Assembly: GCA_947168565.1 (NCBI GenBank)
Contig: CAMVMM010000017.1
Coordinates: 1 to 46,602, forward strand
Length of the DNA stretch: 46,602 nucleotides
Direction of reading: 5' to 3'
From: an uncultured Clostridia bacterium
GTDB lineage: Bacteria; Bacillota; Clostridia; Christensenellales; CAG-138
Positions 15,930 to 25,274 of the stretch are shown here, in pieces. The translations under genes and the position numbers were made by a program. The first letter of the stretch is position 1, and every line of letters begins with the position of its first letter. Below the pieces are notes generated by a model. It did not search any database. It was not told the origin of the DNA and saw only the letters and a program-made list of their open reading frames with translations.

Positions 15930-16595
15930 ATGGATAATAAGCTTGAGCTTTCCGCCGCCGATCATGCTGCGGTGGAGTTTAAGGACAGCAACTATATAAA
16001 CAACAAGGGCGCGAAGCTCTATCAGGACGAGGCCTACGGCAAGGCGGTGGAATACTACCATCTTGCCGCCGCGATGGGAAACACGAACGCGATCGCCAAT
16101 CTGGGCTACTGCTATCTTTACGGCAGGAGCATCGAGCCGAACACCGCGCTTGCCATCGCGTACTTCAAAACGGCGGCGCTCAACGGCGACGCGGACGCGG
16201 CGTATAAGCTTGGGGACATCTACTCGCGCGATAAGTGGGTGGCGAAGGATAAGGAGCTTTCGCTTTACTATTACCGCATGGCGGCAAACGTCATTTTGGG
16301 CGAGGACGTCGATTCCCGCCAAGGGCTCATGATCTCCCGCAGATTGCAGGCCTATCCGAGCCTGTGCTTTGCGCTCGGCAGGGAGATGGCGCCCGGCGGC
16401 GATATGAATACCGACCTTGAGCAAGCTTACATCTTTTTGAGGCACGCCCAGCTCGGCTACGAAAGGGAGCTTGCGAACGGAAGCGAGATGTATCGGGAAT
16501 CCTACGAAGCGGTGATGAAGCTGCTTGCCGATCCGCAGTATGACATAGTCCGCCTGCGGATTGAGCGGTTTTTGGATTTGGAGGAAGGGCTTTGA
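15930..16595 (+). CDS. Sel1-like repeat protein
   Basis: 221-aa soluble helical-repeat protein. Residues about 20-145 hold Sel1/TPR-type repeats: AYGKAVEYYHLAAAMGNTNAIANLG, then TALAIAYFKTAALNGDADAAYKLG, then ELSLYYYRMAA. These carry the repeat's usual A-x-x-x-L-G and Y-x-x-A-A pattern. The C-terminal third (DLEQAYIFLRHAQLGYERE) is a further degenerate repeat. Such scaffolds mediate protein-protein contacts; the partner is unknown. There is no signal peptide, so it is cytoplasmic. The start at 15930 has an excellent GGAGGAGG site. It is a single-gene unit with its own promoter and a downstream terminator. Confidence 0.85.
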   Translation: MDNKLELSAADHAAVEFKDSNYINNKGAKLYQDEAYGKAVEYYHLAAAMGNTNAIANLGYCYLYGRSIEPNTALAIAYFKTAALNGDADAAYKLGDIYSRDKWVAKDKELSLYYYRMAANVILGEDVDSRQGLMISRRLQAYPSLCFALGREMAPGGDMNTDLEQAYIFLRHAQLGYERELANGSEMYRESYEAVMKLLADPQYDIVRLRIERFLDLEEGL

Positions 16596-16712
16596 GCCCC
16601 AAAAAGCGGCTTTTGACGGATTCACTCTGCATTATTGCGCACTGGCCGGAGGGAGCCGCTTGCCCAACCCCGTTCCCTAACGGCTTTTCAATTCTTTATG
16701 CCAATATGATCT

Positions 16713-16736
16713 GCCCCTTTTTTTTGGGGCTTTTTT
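16713..16736 (+). terminator. intrinsic terminator after the Sel1-repeat gene
   Basis: GCCCC (16713-16717), an eight-T loop, GGGGC (16726-16730) and six T residues. The stem is short but GC-only, and the tail is good. Confidence 0.65.
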
Positions 16737-16798
16737 ATTTGACAAAAGCCCGCCCTTTGCGCGTTCCGCGGCTGAATAAGTATATTATTGAACAAGTA

Positions 16799-16827
16799 TT
16801 GACAATCCTCATGTTTTTTGATTTAAT
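16799..16827 (+). promoter_or_regulatory. sigma-A promoter of the XRE-cupin regulator / potABCD region
   Basis: Perfect TTGACA (16799-16804), 17 nt, then TTTAAT (16822-16827). The expected start near 16834 gives a leader of about 170 nt. Confidence 0.7.
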
Positions 16828-16837
16828 ATGCACTGTT

Positions 16838-16980
16838 GTTTAGTTTAATTAAACACAAAGTTTAGATTGCTTGCACACGCGGCTTTATGGCGTTAAACGC
16901 GGTGTTTAGCGCTTCAAAACCCCGTGTTTTGCGGCGTTTAACCCAGGGTAAAGCCGCTGTAAACCTTAAACAAAGCGGCT
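16838..16980 (+). promoter_or_regulatory. leader with clustered GTTTA/TAAAC boxes and hairpins upstream of the pot locus
   Basis: Half-site-like boxes lie at 16838 (GTTTAG), 16843-16854 (perfect palindrome GTTTAATTAAAC), 16860 (GTTTAG), 16893 (TTAAAC), 16904 (GTTTAG), 16936 (GTTTAA), 16959 (GTAAAC) and 16966 (TTAAAC). The same stretch can fold into three successive stems. Stem one is ACACGCG with CGCGGTGT (16875-16905, one bulge). Stem two is TTTAGCGC-tt-CAAAAC with GTTTTG-cg-GCGTTTAA (about 16905-16941). Stem three is AGCCGCT with AGCGGCT (16952-16958 with 16974-16980). It may be a multi-site operator for the adjacent regulator, a regulatory RNA, or both. Confidence 0.5.
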
Positions 16981-17004
16981 CGGTGCTGAACGGAGGTGGA
17001 AAAA

Positions 17005-17550
17005 ATGGTGGATATCGGCGCAAAGATCAGAAGCACGAGGCTCAAGCTCGGGCTTACACAGGAGGAGCTTGCCGCGCGCACGGAGCTTTCAAAAGGCTTT
17101 ATTTCCCAGCTTGAAAGAAACCTCACCTCCCCCTCCATCGCCACGCTTGTGGATATCCTTGAGGCGCTTGGGACGGACACCGCCGCGTTTTTCACCGCGA
17201 GCGATGCAAACGAAAAGGTCGTTTTCACTCCGGACGATATGTTTGAGAGCGAAAACGGTGATTTACGCTCCAAGATATGCTGGCTGGTTCCGAACGCGCA
17301 GAAGAACGCGCTTGAGCCGATACTCGTTTCCATCGAGCCGGGCGGCTCCACCGCGGAGGACGATCCGCATGAGGGCGAGGAATTCGGCTACGTGCTTTCC
17401 GGCAATATCATTCTGATCCTCGGCAGCAAGCGGCTGAAGCTTAAAAAGGGCGACAGCTTCTGCTTTAAGCCGATCGAGCCGCACTACATTATAAACAGCT
17501 CCAAGCGGGAGGCGAAGCTCGTGTGGGTCGCCACCCCGCCCTCATTCTGA
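17005..17550 (+). CDS. XRE-family transcriptional regulator with cupin domain
   Basis: 181-aa two-domain regulator. The N-terminal helix-turn-helix (IRSTRLKLGLTQEELAART, LSKGFISQLER, about residues 7-60) is XRE type. A C-terminal cupin_2 sensor (about 105-180) contains PGGSTAEDDPHEGEEFGYVLSG and GDSFCFKP-EPHYI. Proteins with this architecture (PuuR-like) commonly regulate polyamine or amino-acid genes, and it sits 57 bp ahead of potABCD on the same strand, so control of polyamine uptake is a strong inference. The ATG at 17005 follows CGGAGG at about 8-nt spacing; an in-frame GTG at 16996 overlaps that site and is rejected. The long upstream leader has repeated GTTTA boxes that may be its operators. 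Confidence 0.92.
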   Translation: MVDIGAKIRSTRLKLGLTQEELAARTELSKGFISQLERNLTSPSIATLVDILEALGTDTAAFFTASDANEKVVFTPDDMFESENGDLRSKICWLVPNAQKNALEPILVSIEPGGSTAEDDPHEGEEFGYVLSGNIILILGSKRLKLKKGDSFCFKPIEPHYIINSSKREAKLVWVATPPSF

Positions 17551-17607
17551 GGAAAAAGCAGGCAATAACCAACAGTAATCAAGCGAACAGCGAAAGAGGT
17601 ACGGGAA

Positions 17608-18717
17608 ATGGAAAGCAAACGACTTATCGAGTTTAAAAACGTTTCTAAGGAATACGACGGCGATCTTGCCCTCAAGGATATCAACCTTTATATCCGCGAC
17701 GGCGAGTTTCTGACCCTGCTTGGCCCCTCCGGCTGCGGCAAAACCACGCTGCTGCGCCTCATCGCGGGCTTTATTATGCCTACCTCGGGGCAGATACTGA
17801 TGGACGGCAGGGATCTTGTGTCCGTTCCCCCGTATAAGCGCAGGGTCAACACCGTTTTCCAGAAATACGCTCTGTTTCCCCATCTGAACGTATTCGACAA
17901 TATCGCCTTCGGGCCCGATCTGAAAAAGATGCCCAAGGCTCAAATAAAGGAAAAGGTTACCGAGATGCTGGAGCTTGTGAACCTTGCGGGCTATGAAAAG
18001 CGCTATATCGACCAGCTCTCCGGCGGTCAGCAGCAGCGCGTTGCGATAGCAAGGGCGCTATGCAACGAGCCGGATGTGCTTCTGCTGGACGAGCCGCTTG
18101 GCGCTCTGGATCTGAAGCTGCGCAAGGGCATGCAGATAGAGCTCAAGCGAATGCAGAAAAAGCTTGGCATCACCTTTATATACGTGACCCACGACCAGGA
18201 GGAGGCGCTCACCATGAGCGACACCATCGTGGTTATGAATCACGGCGTTATACAGCAGATCGGCACCCCGATAGACATTTACAACGAGCCGAAGAACCGC
18301 TTCGTTGCAAGCTTTATAGGCGAAAGCAATATCTTTGAAGGCACCATGCGCCGCGACTACCTTGTGAACATCCACGGCATCGACTACGAATGCGTGGACG
18401 CGGGCTTTGGCGAGGAGCAGCCGGTGGACGTTGTGATCCGCCCCGAGGACGTGGACTTCGTGCCCATCGGCAAGACCGCGCTTCACGGCATCGTGACGAA
18501 CGTTATCTTCATGGGCGTTCACTACGAATTCAGCGTGGATTGCAGCGGCATAAACTGGAGGGTGCAGTCCACGGATTTCGTGCCGGTGGGCGAAAAGGTG
18601 GGCATAGAGGTCGTGCCGGACGCTATACAGATCATGAAGCCCGACCGCGACAGCGGCATACCCACAACCGGCGGCGAGCTTTTTGCGGCGGATAAGAAGG
18701 CGGTGAGCAGGGCGTGA
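17608..18717 (+). CDS. potA: spermidine/putrescine ABC transporter ATPase PotA
   Basis: Cytoplasmic ATPase of the polyamine importer, 369 aa. Walker [10 protein letters not shown] is at residues 39-47, signature [15 protein letters not shown] near 137, and Walker [13 protein letters not shown] near 157. The switch His is in [14 protein letters not shown]. Residues about 240-350 form the C-terminal TOBE domain ([15 protein letters not shown]). The start at 17608 has AAGAGGT upstream. It is the first gene of a tight operon: its stop overlaps the GTG start of potB by 4 bp. The position behind an XRE-cupin regulator supports the polyamine assignment over other class I importers. Confidence 0.95.
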   Translation: MESKRLIEFKNVSKEYDGDLALKDINLYIRDGEFLTLLGPSGCGKTTLLRLIAGFIMPTSGQILMDGRDLVSVPPYKRRVNTVFQKYALFPHLNVFDNIAFGPDLKKMPKAQIKEKVTEMLELVNLAGYEKRYIDQLSGGQQQRVAIARALCNEPDVLLLDEPLGALDLKLRKGMQIELKRMQKKLGITFIYVTHDQEEALTMSDTIVVMNHGVIQQIGTPIDIYNEPKNRFVASFIGESNIFEGTMRRDYLVNIHGIDYECVDAGFGEEQPVDVVIRPEDVDFVPIGKTALHGIVTNVIFMGVHYEFSVDCSGINWRVQSTDFVPVGEKVGIEVVPDAIQIMKPDRDSGIPTTGGELFAADKKAVSRA

Positions 18718-19544
18718 AAAGAGTTATTCTATCCTACCCGTACGTGTTCGTGTGGATGCCGCTGTTCATCATCGCGCCGATGCTGTTTGTGCTCTACTAT
18801 GCGTTTTTCCGCGACGGACAGTTCACGCTTGAATACGTTCAAAACGTGGTGGCGAACGATACCTACCTCGGCGCCTTCTGGAACTCGCTTTGGATCGCGC
18901 TTGCCACAACGGTGATCTGCCTGCTGATGGGCTACCCCATCGCGTACATCCTTTCGCAGATGAAAAAGCGCACCGCCGCGCTGGTTTCGCTTCTGTTCAT
19001 CCTGCCCATGTGGATGAATATGCTGCTGAGGACCCTTGCATGGAAGGTGCTGCTGTTTGACGGCGGAGTGTTTCAGCAGATACTTTCATTCTTCGGCGCG
19101 GGGAACGTGCAGCTTATTTACACGCCCGGCGCGGTGCTGCTTGCAACGGTTTACGATTTTCTGCCGTTTATGATACTGCCGATCTACACCACGCTGCAAA
19201 AGCTGGACCGCTCGCTCATCGAGGCGGCGCACGACCTTGGCGCGAACGGCGCGCAGACCTTCACAAAGGTGGTGCTGCCGCAGTCTGTGCCCGGCATAAT
19301 CTCCGGCATCACGATGGTATTCGTGCCCGCCATGTCCACCTTCGCGGTTTCCACGATGCTGGGCGGCAAGCAGGTGATGCTGCTTGGGCAGGTGATCGAG
19401 GAAAAATTCCTTGCGGGAACGGACAGCGTGCTTGGCATAGGCTCAACGCTTTCGCTCGTGCTCATCATTCTCGTTATCGTTTCCATGGTGATAATGAACC
19501 GTATCGACAAGGATAATTCCGCTTCGGGAGGTACGCTCTGGTGA
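18714..19544 (+). CDS. potB: spermidine/putrescine ABC transporter permease PotB
   Basis: 276-aa integral membrane permease with about six helices. It contains the cytoplasmic EAA loop ([20 protein letters not shown], about residues 165-184) that docks on PotA. It starts with GTG at 18714, overlapping the potA stop (GTGA), and ends overlapping the potC start in the same way, so the three proteins are translationally coupled. Residues 1-20 form the first membrane helix rather than a cleaved signal. The order potA-potB-potC-potD and strong resemblance to PotB/PotH permeases make the call secure; the exact polyamine preference is not visible. Confidence 0.94.
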   Translation: MKRVILSYPYVFVWMPLFIIAPMLFVLYYAFFRDGQFTLEYVQNVVANDTYLGAFWNSLWIALATTVICLLMGYPIAYILSQMKKRTAALVSLLFILPMWMNMLLRTLAWKVLLFDGGVFQQILSFFGAGNVQLIYTPGAVLLATVYDFLPFMILPIYTTLQKLDRSLIEAAHDLGANGAQTFTKVVLPQSVPGIISGITMVFVPAMSTFAVSTMLGGKQVMLLGQVIEEKFLAGTDSVLGIGSTLSLVLIILVIVSMVIMNRIDKDNSASGGTLW

Positions 19545-20365
19545 AAAGATTTTTAAGCTTTCTAAAGCATTCCTATCTCGGGCTCGTGATACTGTTCATG
19601 TATCTGCCCATCCTCGTGATGATAGTGATGTCCTTCACCGAATCGAGGACGGCGGTGCAGTGGCGCGGCTTCTCCTTCGGCGCGTACACCAGCCTTTTCA
19701 AGGATGCGGACGTGCTGGACGCGCTGATAACCACTCTCGTTGTGGCGGCGGTTTCAAGCATCGTTTCCACCGTTATCGGCACCGCCTCCGCCATCGGCCT
19801 GCACTCCATGCGCAGGCGCCCGCGAATGGTGGTGGAATCCTTCACGCAGCTACCCATGGTCAATCCCGACCTTGTGACCGGCGTTTCGATGATGCTGCTT
19901 TTCGCCTTCATAGGCATCAGGCAGAGCTGGGGTCTGCTCAGGCTGATCATAGCGCATACCACCTTCAATATTCCCTACGTTATCTTCTCCGTGCTCCCCA
20001 AGCTGCGCCAAAGCAGCGACTCGCTCTATGAGGCGGCGATGGATCTTGGGTGCAGCCCGCTTCAGGCGCTCACCAAGGTGGTGATACCGGATATCATGCC
20101 CGGCATAGTTTCCGGCCTGGTACTCGCCTTCACGCTGAGCATAGACGACTTTGCGATAAGCCTTTTCACCGGAGGCACCAGCATGAACCTTTCCATGCTC
20201 ATCTTCTCCAAAACGGCGAAGGGCGGCGTACACACCAAATTCTGCGCGCTTTCCGCGCTGATGTTCCTTGTGGTCGGCGTGCTGCTTCTGATCGTGAACC
20301 TGCGCAGCATCCATCAGGAAAAGGTTGCCGCAGAGCAAAAAAAGAAGGTCATGAGCAGGGCCTGA
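19541..20365 (+). CDS. potC: spermidine/putrescine ABC transporter permease PotC
   Basis: Second permease, 274 aa, about six membrane helices. The EAA loop is EAAMDLGCSPLQALTKVVIP (about residues 164-183). GTG start at 19541, preceded by GGGAGG and overlapping the potB stop. The C terminus ends in a basic tail (QKKKVMSRA). It pairs with PotB to form the membrane channel. A 109-bp A/C-rich gap separates it from potD. Confidence 0.94.
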   Translation: MKRFLSFLKHSYLGLVILFMYLPILVMIVMSFTESRTAVQWRGFSFGAYTSLFKDADVLDALITTLVVAAVSSIVSTVIGTASAIGLHSMRRRPRMVVESFTQLPMVNPDLVTGVSMMLLFAFIGIRQSWGLLRLIIAHTTFNIPYVIFSVLPKLRQSSDSLYEAAMDLGCSPLQALTKVVIPDIMPGIVSGLVLAFTLSIDDFAISLFTGGTSMNLSMLIFSKTAKGGVHTKFCALSALMFLVVGVLLLIVNLRSIHQEKVAAEQKKKVMSRA

Positions 20366-20474
20366 GATCGCGCACGACCCATCTGCCCCCGCTGTAAACG
20401 AAAATTTACATAAAACGAAAACAAACAGAAAAACCAAAACCAAAACCAAAAAACCCGGAGGTAAAACACTTAAA

Positions 20475-21590
20475 ATGAAAAGAACCCTTTCCATCATCCT
20501 CTCTTCCCTTATGGCGCTTGGCGTCGTGCTTGCCCTTGCTTCCTGCAAATCGGGAGGCGGCGAAACCACCCCCACCGGCTCTGCCGATCCTAAGGCAACC
20601 GGAGATTCCGGCGAAAAGACCATTTATCTTCTGAACTGGGGCGATTACCTCGATAAGGAAGTGAAGGACGAATTCAAGAGGCTGACCGGCATCACCGTTA
20701 AGGAGACCCCCGTTACCAGCAACGAGGAAATGATAATCAAGCTTGACACGGACGACTGCCCCTACGACCTTTGCATCCCCTCCGATTACGCGGTGGAGCG
20801 CCTTATTGCAAAGAACAGGCTTGCCGAGATCAATTTCGACAATATTCCGAATATTGCGAACATCGACCCGCAGTACCTCAAGCTTTCCGAGGTTTTTGAC
20901 CCCGGCAACAAGTACTCCGTGCCGTACACCTGGGGCGTGCTTGGAATCCTCTACAATAAAAACATGGTGGATGAGGCCGACCTCGGCTCCTGGGATCTGC
21001 TCTGGAACGAAAAATATTCCGGCAAGATCATCATGTATGATAGTGTTCGTGACTCCATGGCGGCCGCTCTGTGCAAGCTCGGCTACGATCTGAACACCAC
21101 GAACGAGGAGGAGATCAACAAGGCGGCGGACGAGCTTATTGCCGTTAAGCCCCTTGCCCGCGCCTGGCTCACCGACAGCATTAAGGACAGCATGGTGCTC
21201 GGCAGCGGAGCGGTTGCCCTTGTTTACTCCGGCGACGCGGTTTGGAGCATGATGCCCGACGAAGGCAGCGACGAGCTTGAGTTCTTCGTTCCCAAAGAGG
21301 GCAGCAACATTTACTTCGACAACATCGTTATCACCGCGAACAGCCCCCGCAAGGCTATGGCGGAGCAGTTTATAAACTTCCTGCTCGACGGCGAGATCGC
21401 CACCAGGAACACCGAGTATATCGGCTACTCCTCCCCCAACGTGAAGGTTGCGGAGAATATCGACGAATTCTTCCTCAACTGTTCGGCATACAACATCAGC
21501 GCCGAGGACGTGGCCCGCTGCAAGGTTTTCCGCGATCTTGGCGACAAGATCAGCCTGTATGACGCCGCATGGAACAGGATCTTCAAATGA
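20475..21590 (+). CDS. potD: spermidine/putrescine-binding lipoprotein PotD
   Basis: Extracellular substrate-binding lipoprotein of the importer, 371 aa. A signal peptide is followed by a lipobox (LASC, about Cys24) and a Gly/Thr/Ser linker. The mature protein begins with IYLLNWGDYLDKEV, a typical PotD/PotF first strand whose Trp lines the polyamine pocket. YDLCIPSDYAVERL, YTWGVLGILYNK and YSGDAVWSMMP are further family segments. The start at 20475 follows GGAGGTAAAACACTTAAA. The upstream gap of about 100 nt is unusually unstructured and A/C-rich, which may raise translation of the binding protein over the permeases. A strong terminator closes the operon. Confidence 0.95.
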   Translation: MKRTLSIILSSLMALGVVLALASCKSGGGETTPTGSADPKATGDSGEKTIYLLNWGDYLDKEVKDEFKRLTGITVKETPVTSNEEMIIKLDTDDCPYDLCIPSDYAVERLIAKNRLAEINFDNIPNIANIDPQYLKLSEVFDPGNKYSVPYTWGVLGILYNKNMVDEADLGSWDLLWNEKYSGKIIMYDSVRDSMAAALCKLGYDLNTTNEEEINKAADELIAVKPLARAWLTDSIKDSMVLGSGAVALVYSGDAVWSMMPDEGSDELEFFVPKEGSNIYFDNIVITANSPRKAMAEQFINFLLDGEIATRNTEYIGYSSPNVKVAENIDEFFLNCSAYNISAEDVARCKVFRDLGDKISLYDAAWNRIFK

Positions 21591-21639
21591 TCGCCCAACG
21601 GCATTAAACGTTGCGCCGCTTGAAACGGCGCCGGATCAA

Positions 21640-21673
21640 GGCCGCCCGCTTGCTTTACGCGGGCGGCCTTTTT
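21640..21673 (+). terminator. intrinsic terminator of the pot operon
   Basis: A 10-bp perfect stem GGCCGCCCGC/GCGGGCGGCC (21640-21649 with 21659-21668, 9-nt loop) followed by five T residues. Confidence 0.92.
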
Positions 21674-21779
21674 CGCATTTTCGCGGCGCTGCGAATCGGT
21701 TCTTCCGGCGGCATTCGGCGGCGAAACGCTTGATTTCTTTTGCAAATCCGAGCTTTTTTGATATATTGCAAAAAAATCG

Positions 21780-21808
21780 TTTACATGGCTTGCTATGTGT
21801 GCTATAAT
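21780..21808 (+). promoter_or_regulatory. sigma-A promoter of tig-clpP-clpX
   Basis: TTTACA (21780-21785), 17 nt, then perfect TATAAT (21803-21808). It gives an 80-nt leader containing a small GCGGC-TAAC-GCCGC hairpin. Confidence 0.78.
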
Positions 21809-21897
21809 AGATTATTGTGGATGTTTGGCGTGTTGGCCGAGCATCGTTTCAAAAGATAATCTGCGGCTAACGCCGCGCAAGCAATACGGAGGAAACT

Positions 21898-23190
21898 ATG
21901 TCTGAACTCATCAAGGTTGAAAACGGAAAGGCGACTCTCACCCTGCAGGTATCCGCAGAGGATTACAAAGCCGCTCTTGAAAGCGCTTACAGGCGCCTTG
22001 GCCACAAGTACCCCATCCCCGGCTTCCGCGCCGGCAAGGCTTCCCGCAGGAAGATCGAGCAGGTCTACGGCATGGATGTTTTTTGGGACAGGGAGCTTGA
22101 CGCATGCGTGAACAAGGCTTATTCCGAGGCGCTCAGCGAGCATAATATCGCCGCCGAGCTTCAGCCCAGCATCGAGTTCACCGAGGTGTCCGAGGAAAAC
22201 GGCGTTTCCATCAAGGCGGAGGTCGTCGTAAGGCCCGTGGTCAAGCTGGGTCAATACAAGGGTATAGAAGCGCCCGCCATAGAGTATAATGTTACGGATG
22301 AGGAAGTGGACGCGGAGATCCTCAGGCGCCGTCAGGCAGTTGCCACCACGGAAAACGTTGAGCGCCCCGTGCAGGAGGGCGACGAGGTCACCTTCGATTT
22401 TGCCGGTTTTCTTGGCGACGAGCAGTTTGAGGGCGGCACCGCCGAAAACTACACCCTGAAGATCGGCTCCCACACCTTCATTCCCGGCTTTGAGGAGCAG
22501 ATGGTGGGCATGAATATCGGCGAGAGCCGCGATCTGCACGTTACCTTCCCCGAGGATTACCAGGCGGAGCATCTTGCCGGCAAGGAAGTGGTGTTCAAGG
22601 TGCTTGTGCATTCCATCGCCGTTGAGAAGGTGCCGGAGCTTGACGATGAATTCGTTAAGGACACCTCCGAGTTCGACACCGTTGAGGAATACAGAGCGGG
22701 CGTTCGCAGCGAGCTTGAGCAGGCGGCGGCCGAGAGGGCAAAGAACGAGCGCATAAACGCGATAGTTCAAAAGGCGATCGACAATGCCGAGGTGGATATC
22801 CACGAGGACATCATCCATGAGGAGGTCCACGCGCAGCTCCACAGGTTTGAGGATCAGCTCAAGCAGCTTGGCGTGACCCTTAAGGACTACCTTGAATACG
22901 CCAACCTCACCATGGACGATATTCATAAGGACTACGAGGAGGCGGCGAAGCGCAACCTCAAGGCGCAGTACGTGCTCTTTGCGATAATCGACGAAGAAAA
23001 GCTTGAGCCCTCTGATGAGGATTTCATCACCGCGATCAGGCATTCCGATGCGGCACGGCGCGAGCATTGGGACGATGAGCGGGTCAAGACCGAGCTTGAG
23101 AAGAACCGCTTCAGGTACGCGGCTCAGGCGCTGAACGAGGCCCTTTTCCGCTTCCTGGCTGAAAACGCCGTTGAAGCGAAGGCGGAATAA
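21898..23190 (+). CDS. tig: trigger factor
   Basis: Ribosome-associated chaperone and peptidyl-prolyl isomerase, 430 aa. The N-terminal ribosome-binding domain contains the docking loop region GFRAGKASRRKIEQVYG (about residues 41-57, the family GFRxGKxP signature with Ala-Ser in place of the usual Val-Pro). The FKBP-type isomerase domain spans about 155-245 (GDEVTFDFAGFLGDEQFEGG, IPGFEEQMVGM). The C-terminal substrate-cradle helices follow. The start at 21898 has CGGAGGAAACT upstream. It precedes clpP and clpX, the conserved Firmicutes order, with gaps of 59 and 75 bp. Confidence 0.97.
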   Translation: MSELIKVENGKATLTLQVSAEDYKAALESAYRRLGHKYPIPGFRAGKASRRKIEQVYGMDVFWDRELDACVNKAYSEALSEHNIAAELQPSIEFTEVSEENGVSIKAEVVVRPVVKLGQYKGIEAPAIEYNVTDEEVDAEILRRRQAVATTENVERPVQEGDEVTFDFAGFLGDEQFEGGTAENYTLKIGSHTFIPGFEEQMVGMNIGESRDLHVTFPEDYQAEHLAGKEVVFKVLVHSIAVEKVPELDDEFVKDTSEFDTVEEYRAGVRSELEQAAAERAKNERINAIVQKAIDNAEVDIHEDIIHEEVHAQLHRFEDQLKQLGVTLKDYLEYANLTMDDIHKDYEEAAKRNLKAQYVLFAIIDEEKLEPSDEDFITAIRHSDAARREHWDDERVKTELEKNRFRYAAQALNEALFRFLAENAVEAKAE

Positions 23191-23249
23191 CGCTTTTTCC
23201 GGCCGAACCGAAAGCTTTGTTCCCGTAAAAATACAAAAAGGAGGTCTGT

Positions 23250-23837
23250 ATGAGCGGACTTATACCCATTGTAGTTGAACAGACGAATAAGGGCGAACGC
23301 TCTTATGATATCTATTCCCGTTTGCTGAAGGACAGAATAATCTTCCTTGGCGGACCGGTTACCGACGACGAGGCTAACCTTATCATAGCCCAGATGCTTT
23401 TCCTTGAGGCCGACGATCCCGATAAGGATATTTACCTTTACATCAACTCCCCCGGCGGAAGCGTTTCCGCGGGGCTTGCCATCTACGATACCATGCAGTA
23501 CATCCGCTGCGAGGTTTCCACCATCTGCGTCGGGCTTGCGGCGTCCATGGGCGCGTTCCTTCTTGCCGCCGGCGCGAAGGGCAAGCGCAAGAGCCTGCCC
23601 AACAGCGAGATAATGATCCATCAGCCCCTCGGCGGCGCGCACGGTCAGGCGAGCGACATAAAGATCCAGGCGGAGCAGATAATAAAGACCCGCTCCAAGC
23701 TCAACGAGATACTTGCCGAAAGAACGGGCAAAAGCGTTGAGCAGGTGGCGCTGGACACCGAGCGCGACAATTATATGACGGCGGAAGAAGCGCTTTCATA
23801 CGGTATCATAGATGAAATAGTGCCTCCCAAGAGGTGA
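23250..23837 (+). CDS. clpP: ATP-dependent Clp protease proteolytic subunit ClpP
   Basis: Serine protease barrel of ClpXP, 195 aa. The catalytic triad is visible: S99 in [10 protein letters not shown]124 in MIHQPLGG and D173 in TERDNYM. The substrate-binding SPGGSVSAG strand is at 67-75. The N-terminal [21 protein letters not shown] is the axial loop and handle entry. The start at 23250 follows AAAAAGGAGGTCTGT, a very strong site. It lies between tig and clpX, an operon dedicated to folding and degradation. Confidence 0.98.
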   Translation: MSGLIPIVVEQTNKGERSYDIYSRLLKDRIIFLGGPVTDDEANLIIAQMLFLEADDPDKDIYLYINSPGGSVSAGLAIYDTMQYIRCEVSTICVGLAASMGAFLLAAGAKGKRKSLPNSEIMIHQPLGGAHGQASDIKIQAEQIIKTRSKLNEILAERTGKSVEQVALDTERDNYMTAEEALSYGIIDEIVPPKR

Positions 23838-23912
23838 TCCTGCCCGCAGGGGCAAAAAAGAAAGGTCGGCGGCGCGAATGAGCCTCGCGCATGCCAAGGT
23901 AATTTTGAGATA

Positions 23913-25199
23913 ATGGCAAAACACAGCGAAAACGATTCCATCAAATGCTCCTTCTGCGGCAAGTCCAGAAGCGAGGTAGATCGCATCCTTGCCGGACCCG
24001 GAGTATACATCTGCAACGAATGCATCGACGTTTGCAGGGAGATCCTTGAGGATAACCCCATCACCGCCGACGTTGAGTCCGAAAGGTCTGCCGATCAGCT
24101 TCCCAAGCCCAAGAGCATTGTGGCGGCGCTGGATGAATACGTGATCGGTCAGGAGCACGCAAAGCGCGCCCTCGCCGTTGCCGTATACAACCACTACAAG
24201 CGCATCTACGCCAAAAAGACCGCCACCGAGGCGGAGCTTGGCAAGAGCAATATCGTTATGCTCGGACCCACCGGCTGCGGCAAGACCCTGCTTGCGGAAA
24301 CGCTTGCAAGGATACTCGACGTACCCTTCGCCGTTGCGGACGCCACCGCGCTCACCGAGGCGGGCTACGTTGGCGAGGACGTTGAAAACATTCTGCTCAA
24401 GCTGCTTCAGGCCTGCGATTACGACGTGGAGCGCGCGCAGAAGGGCATAATCTATATCGATGAGATCGACAAGATCGCCAGAAAGAGCGAGAATCCCTCC
24501 ATCACGAGGGACGTATCCGGCGAGGGCGTTCAGCAGGCGCTTTTGAAGATACTTGAGGGCACCGTGGCGTCCGTTCCCCCGCAGGGCGGAAGGAAGCACC
24601 CCCATCAGGATTTCATCCAGATCGACACCACCAATATTCTTTTCATCTGCGGCGGCGCCTTTGCGGGCATAGAGAGCATCATCCAGAAGCGCACCGGCAA
24701 AAAGAACATGGGCTTTGGCGCGGACGTGCAGTCCAACATCAAAAAGGATATCGGTGAAACCTTAAAAGATATTCTGCCGGAGGATCTGCTTAAATTCGGT
24801 CTTATCCCCGAATTCATCGGCCGCGTTCCCGTTATAGTTACGCTTGATCAGCTCACCGAGGAGGCGATGATGAGCATACTTACCGAGCCGAAAAACGCGC
24901 TCGTGAAGCAGTATAAGCGCCTTTTCGAGATGGACGGCGTTCAGCTTGAGTTTGAGCCCGATGCGCTCAAGGAGGTGGCAAGGCTCACCATCAAGCGCAA
25001 CACCGGCGCGCGCGGTCTGCGTGCCATCCTGGAGGACATAATGCTGCCCATCATGTATGAAACCCCTTCGAGGGACGACATTGAAAAGGTGATAATCACC
25101 TATAAGGCCGTTACCAAGGAGGAGGAACCGAAGTACATCTACCGCAGCATAGTTCCCGGCGCCGATACCGATACCGACGACGAGAACAAGATCGCTTGA
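23913..25199 (+). CDS. clpX: ATP-dependent Clp protease ATPase subunit ClpX
   Basis: AAA+ unfoldase feeding ClpP, 428 aa. The N-terminal zinc domain has four cysteines, C12, C15, C34 and C37 ([16 protein letters not shown]). Walker A is GPTGCGKT (about 119-126) and Walker [12 protein letters not shown]. The ClpP-docking loop reads MGFGADVQS, a variant of the usual [LIV]-G-[FL] tripeptide, and sensor 2 is in the GARGLRAI segment. The C-terminal tail is acidic. The start at 23913 has AAGGTAA 11 nt upstream. A terminator follows at 25207-25246, so the core tig-clpP-clpX operon ends here. Confidence 0.98.
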   Translation: MAKHSENDSIKCSFCGKSRSEVDRILAGPGVYICNECIDVCREILEDNPITADVESERSADQLPKPKSIVAALDEYVIGQEHAKRALAVAVYNHYKRIYAKKTATEAELGKSNIVMLGPTGCGKTLLAETLARILDVPFAVADATALTEAGYVGEDVENILLKLLQACDYDVERAQKGIIYIDEIDKIARKSENPSITRDVSGEGVQQALLKILEGTVASVPPQGGRKHPHQDFIQIDTTNILFICGGAFAGIESIIQKRTGKKNMGFGADVQSNIKKDIGETLKDILPEDLLKFGLIPEFIGRVPVIVTLDQLTEEAMMSILTEPKNALVKQYKRLFEMDGVQLEFEPDALKEVARLTIKRNTGARGLRAILEDIMLPIMYETPSRDDIEKVIITYKAVTKEEEPKYIYRSIVPGADTDTDDENKIA

Positions 25200-25206
25200 T
25201 CAATAT

Positions 25207-25246
25207 AAAGGCAGGCGGCATTCCGTGCCGGCTTGCCTTTCTTTTT
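25207..25246 (+). terminator. intrinsic terminator after clpX
   Basis: AAAGGCA (25207-25213) pairs with TGCCTTT (25234-25240), with an inner GGCA/TGCC stem, followed by CTTTTT. Some readthrough into the FAH gene 29 bp later is possible. Confidence 0.72.
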
Positions 25247-25274
25247 CAAATTCGATTTTTCAGAGGTACTCATT

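Noticed and set aside
16592-16843. 83-codon plus-strand frame after the Sel1-repeat gene
   Set aside because: Contains the intrinsic terminator and the promoter of the next unit, with no ribosome binding site and no family resemblance.
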